Source: Chromera velia (taxonomy: Eukaryota; Sar; Chromeraceae). Taken from it: a DNA stretch of 10,593 nucleotides. The notes beneath the pieces are model-generated. The model saw nothing but the letters and a program-made list of their open reading frames with translations. It ran no database searches and was not told the DNA's origin. Positions within the stretch are counted from its first letter, which is position 1; each line of letters opens with the position of its first letter. Position numbers and translations under genes: made by a program. Positions 7,541 through 10,593 of this stretch are shown in pieces. The stretch is taken from assembly GCA_018398765.1 (NCBI GenBank), contig JAHBMJ010003466.1, positions 1 through 10,593 of the forward strand. The letters run 5' to 3'.

Positions 7541-7960
7541 CTGCAGAGAAACTAGACAGTTTCACTTGAGGCGTCACAGGAGCACAATGAGCACAGGCAA
7601 GGGATACACAATTCCTTCTAATGTGATCGACATGCGGCCTCAGACTGCCAGTGGATGAAAGGAAGGCATATGGCAAGGCGAAGGCGAAAAACACTGGCAG
7701 AAAGAAAATAAAAACGGAAAATTAAGATAAAAGAGAAACCCGTGTCTTCCCAGCATCTGGCCAGCGCAGGTCTCCACCCCCTTCCCCCCCTCCCGCTCCC
7801 TGGCAGGTGCCCTATATATGAGCTCGCTAGGCCAGGCCTCAACACTGCAACTGACGCCCCCCCCCGATGTCCCAGGGATGATAGACAAAAGAAAGACCTT
7901 GAGCAGACAAAAGTAAGTCTCTATGCTTGAAAATGGACCTCTATGCTGAAGTCTGACCTT
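7541..7960. other. Non-coding stretch with TATA-like sequence
   Basis: No assignable gene. CTATATATG at 7812-7820 is TATA-like on both strands. Polypyrimidine and C-runs lie near 7777-7800 and 7857-7865. A GTAAGT donor-like site is at 7913 on the + strand. A promoter for the minus-strand RRM gene or a plus-strand first exon is possible, but neither is shown. Confidence 0.3.
7812..7820. promoter_or_regulatory. TATA-like box (weak)
   Basis: CTATATATG is surrounded by G+C-rich sequence. Its near-symmetry means direction cannot be told. There is no independent support for a transcription start. Confidence 0.2.
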
Positions 7961-8640
7961 TATATTGATAGTGTTATTCTAGGTTTTCTTGACATAAAAT
8001 ATAAGTTAATTAGATTATTTTTTTTTTAGTTTATCAATGATAAATAAGCTGATAACAAATGTTTATAAATTTAGATCTAAGTTCTTAAAAGTAATTCTAG
8101 CGCTAGCTAGTTAAAGATGATTGATCAACAGTGACTGCTAGCTGCTGCACGTGAATGTTTTTCAAATCTAAATCTGTTTAATGATACTGTTAGCTAAAAA
8201 AGTTTTGAAATTTGACTATTATTTGATTAAGTATGTGTGTGTGCATGAATGCATGACAAAAAGTTGAAAAAAAAACTACAATCTATCTAGATAATCTATA
8301 TATTTTAAAGTTTTCACTACAAATGTCAGACTAGAATAAAATTAATTCTCTGGAAAATTCTTTTAAAAATAGTTCAGTGAGAATGAGTTTTGAATTTTAA
8401 TACTATCAAAACAATGATCGAAAACTAAAATTTAATATTTTTTAAATATTATTTCAAGAGAGAACCTTAAAACTAGGGCCAATGTTTAAGCCGTTTTGTT
8501 CCATTTGTTATTCAGATTGATTCTGATTGAAGAGTCGTTTCTGTACTTCTTCTACCATCGCCCAAAGAATGATATTCTGAGACACCAACTTCTTATAGGA
8601 CAAATCACGGAAACTCAGAGTACTTCTGGCAGTGCCTTAA
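7961..8640. other. A+T-rich island, no gene seen
   Basis: About 680 bp of A+T-rich sequence with no open frame of note on either strand. It contains short hairpin words (TTATCAATGATAA near 8031, ATCTAGAT near 8286, GCTAGC near 8102 and 8138) and runs of T and A. An 11-bp word, TGACTGCTAGC, at 8132-8142 also occurs at 5533-5543 in the other A+T-rich island. Confidence 0.65.
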
Positions 8641-8689
8641 ACACATAAATGATATCCATTGGGTGAGGGAAGAAAACAAATTTAAATAA

Positions 8690-9388
8690 GTAAACAAAAC
8701 AGGAAGGCAACAGAAACGGAGGAAGGAAGAAGACAAACAAGCGAGAAAAAGAAAAAGGAAAGAAGAAAGGAAGCAAGGAAGGAAAGAAGGAAAGTAAGGA
8801 GTCTTAGACAAAGAAAGAAGGAAGGCCAATTAATAAACACGGAAGGCAGGACGGAAGGAAGGAAGGAAGAAAAGAATTAAGAAAACAAGAAAAAAGAAGG
8901 AAGAAAGAGAGGAAGGAAAGAAGGAAGGAAGGAAGGAAGGAAGGAAGGAACGAAGAAAGAAAATAAAAAAAGAAAGAACTTCAAGGAAAGAAGAAAGCAG
9001 CAGGGGAAGGAAGAAAGAAGCAAAAGGAGAGACAGGGCAACGAAGGAAGAAAGAAGGAACGAAGGAAGGAAGGAAGGAAGGAAGGAAGGAAGAAAGGAAG
9101 GAAGGAAGGAAGGAAGGAAGGAAAAAATGAAGGAAGGAAAGAAACGAATAGAGGAAGGACGAGAAAAACGACGGAAGAAAGGAAGGATGAAAGACAGGAA
9201 GGAAACAGACACAGAAAGCTTAAAAATTTTTGAACGAAAGAAAGAACGAAAGTAGGAAGGGGGAACGATGTAATGAAAGGAGGAAGGAAAGACGGAAAGA
9301 AAGGACTCCGACAAAGAAAAAAAGGAAGAAGGGATCGAAGAAGGAAGGAAGAAAGAAAGTCATAAAGAGAAAAAGAGAGAGAGAGGGA

Positions 9389-9437
<49 letters not shown>

Positions 9438-9548
9438 GAAGAAAGAAAGGAAGGAGGGAAGAAAAGGAAGAAGGCATGAAAACAATAATTAAGGAAAGAA
9501 GGGGGGAAAAATAATAAAGATGTAAGGGAAAAGGAAAGAAAAGAAGCT
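8690..9548. repeat. Long polypurine tract rich in (GGAA)n and (GA)n
   Basis: About 850 bp are nearly all A and G on the + strand. Clean GGAA runs lie at about 8923-8949 and 9061-9122, and a (GA)n run at about 9373-9437. The minus strand gives long open frames of Phe, Leu, Pro and Ser that follow the repeat period and are not genes. Confidence 0.95.
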
Positions 9549-9838
9549 GTGCGCTCCAACTGGAAAATATAGAGAAAAGCAGAAGGGCATGAGGGAATTA
9601 ACTTGTGTCAATAGAGCCAGAACGGCAATATTCTTTTTAGAGACTCACTAATTACATGCTCACCCATAGTGACCACGCAGAGGTGACATCTCAGGGAACC
9701 TTTACACGCTTCTGAATCTTCTGTCCTGCACAGACAACAGTTCAGAAAAGACAGAGAACTAAAACGTACAATCGGATTACTGCGTGCATACGTAATACAT
9801 GCAGTCTGCTTCTGTGATATCAAGAATTTGAGTGAAGA
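9549..9838. other. Short intergenic stretch, no gene assigned
   Basis: Mixed-composition sequence between the purine tract and the inverted-repeat element. On the minus strand, 9725-9664 is flanked by an acceptor-like TGTGCAG and a donor-like GTGAGC and reads a Cys-rich peptide, but at 62 nt this is too little to call an exon. Confidence 0.4.
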
Positions 9839-10089
9839 TATTGTTGGAGACCCTGCGGCGCCGATGGCTCCCCAACAATACCAAACCGGCCGGTTTGATA
9901 TTGTTGGGGGGGGGTCAAAAAATCAAAATTTCCAAAAGTCCAAATATAAAACATCGCTTTCGATAACGAAACCGAACGATCCCCCACCTCAACAAAAAAA
10001 ATGAAATTTTGACCCCCCCCCAACAATATGGAACCGGCCGGTTTGATATTGTTGGAGAGCTGTCGGCGCCGCTAATTATGACAACAATA
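9839..10089. mobile_element. MITE-like element with nested palindromes and TA ends
   Basis: Arms 9839-9920 and 10007-10089 are imperfect inverted repeats of about 82 bp around an 86-bp core. The inner 23 bp (9898-9920 with 10007-10029) are a perfect inverted repeat containing a 9-bp G or C run. Both arms hold CGGCGCCG (9856-9863; 10064-10071) and CCGGCCGG (palindromes at 9883-9896 and 10032-10043). Each joint carries TATTGTTGG or its complement, so sub-palindromes nest within the arms. The ends read TA-TTGTTG and CAACAA-TA, compatible with the TA target preference of Tc1/mariner-type elements. There is no open frame in the core, so any movement would need a transposase encoded elsewhere. It could also be a structural fold-back sequence. 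Confidence 0.65.
9898..10029. repeat. Perfect 23-bp inverted repeat, inner part of the element
   Basis: Left copy 9898-9920 and right copy 10007-10029 are exact reverse complements, including G9/C9 runs of equal length and the flanking TCAAAA. This unit alone, bounded by TA, could be the original inserted element. Confidence 0.9.
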
Positions 10090-10243
10090 AGCGGTACAAG
10101 TGTTGTTCAAAAAGAAAAAATGAAAAGCAAGGCAAAATCACCCATCCGTAACACATTCCGAAGCCATCGCGCACCTCCTGAGAAAAACTTTTTTTTGAAC
10201 CTCCCCCCCCTCCTTTTAGTGCCGGACTCCCCCTGGCACCCTC
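10090..10243. other. Unassigned stretch with a possible splice acceptor
   Basis: A T-run and a C-rich tract at about 10187-10214 are followed by CCTTTTAG at 10212-10219, a good-looking + strand acceptor. Downstream lies only the minisatellite, so an exon here is unproven. Confidence 0.3.
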
Positions 10244-10498
10244 CTGCCGTCTCTGCCGTCTCCACCGTCTCTGCAGTCTCCGCCGTCTCCACTGTCTTCG
10301 CAGTCTCCGCTGTCTTTGCTGGCTCCACCGCCTCTAAAGTCTCCTCCCCCCTTGCCTCCCCCCCAATTGACCTCCCCCAACTACGCCCCGGCCCACTGTC
10401 TCAGCCGTCTCCGCCGTCTCCACCGTCTCCGCCATCTCCACCGTCTCTGCCGTCTCTGTCGTCTCCACCCTCCCTGCCATCTGTACCGTCTCCACCAT
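10244..10498. repeat. Degenerate 9-bp / trinucleotide-phased minisatellite (CCGTCTCCA-like)
   Basis: Roughly 25 diverged units of CCGTCTCCA or CCGTCTCTG occur, with a more irregular stretch near 10325-10400. Because the unit is a multiple of three, all frames tend to stay open: Pro-Ser-Pro or Val-Ser-Ala on +, Arg and Trp-rich on -. It could be part of a low-complexity exon, but nothing outside the repeat supports a gene. Confidence 0.75.
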
Positions 10499-10593
10499 CG
10501 CATCTGGTCTTCTTTCTCTCTTCCAGTATCTTCATGCTCACCTCTATCCCTCCCCCTCTTTGACCCCCGGACCCGCCTCACCCCTCCCTCCTC

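Noticed and set aside
8877-9559. Minus-strand Leu-Pro-Ser-Phe repeat proteins
   Set aside because: They follow the 4-bp period of the GGAA repeat and are low complexity throughout.
9664-9725. 62-nt Cys-rich exon on the minus strand
   Set aside because: Both splice-like sites are good, but no neighbour exon or recognisable motif supports it.
9820-10026. Minus-strand 68-codon frame across the inverted-repeat element
   Set aside because: It is made mostly of the arm sequence; the other arm yields a similar peptide, so it reflects the repeat.

Overview
The window looks like nuclear DNA of a eukaryote. Genes are split by GT-AG introns, simple-sequence repeats are dense ((TG)n, (GA)n, (GAAA)n, (GGAA)n, (CA)n), and G+C-rich coding blocks alternate with A+T-rich non-coding islands. 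No bacterial operon structure, tRNA or rRNA is visible. A microalga or protist of the stramenopile or alveolate lineages would fit (for example a eustigmatophyte or a chromerid), but that is an impression from texture only. No marker gene in the window settles it.

Region by region. (1) 324-1961, minus strand: the 5' three exons of a secreted subtilisin-like (S8) serine protease, with signal peptide, propeptide and catalytic Asp. The rest of the gene lies off the left edge, and its third intron contains the (TG)n tract at the window start. (2) 1962-2500: a divergent intergenic region with an 18-bp perfect palindrome. (3) 2501-5461, plus strand: a two-exon gene for an alpha/beta hydrolase of the YheT/ABHD1-2-3/EMB8 family, 709 residues. 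It has a complete Ser-Asp-His triad, two family-atypical insertions and a long acidic tail. Its 831-bp intron is mostly purine repeats. (4) 5462-6335: an A+T-rich gene-free stretch. (5) 6336-6467, minus strand: the last exon of an RNA-recognition-motif (RRM) protein resembling the FUS/TAF15 type, with a (TG)n/(TC)n repeat in the intron just upstream. Its 5' exons could not be identified with confidence; one possible exon is at 7318-7540. (6) 7541-9838: non-coding sequence comprising an A+T-rich island and a very long purine-only tract. (7) 9839-10089: a 251-bp element with about 82-bp imperfect terminal inverted repeats built of nested palindromes and bounded by TA, resembling a MITE. (8) 10244-10498: a degenerate 9-bp minisatellite.

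The genes do not form a pathway. The protease and hydrolase are divergent neighbours, and the hydrolase and RRM gene converge. The most novel-looking item is the nested-palindrome element near the right end. No defence system or other multi-gene system was found.
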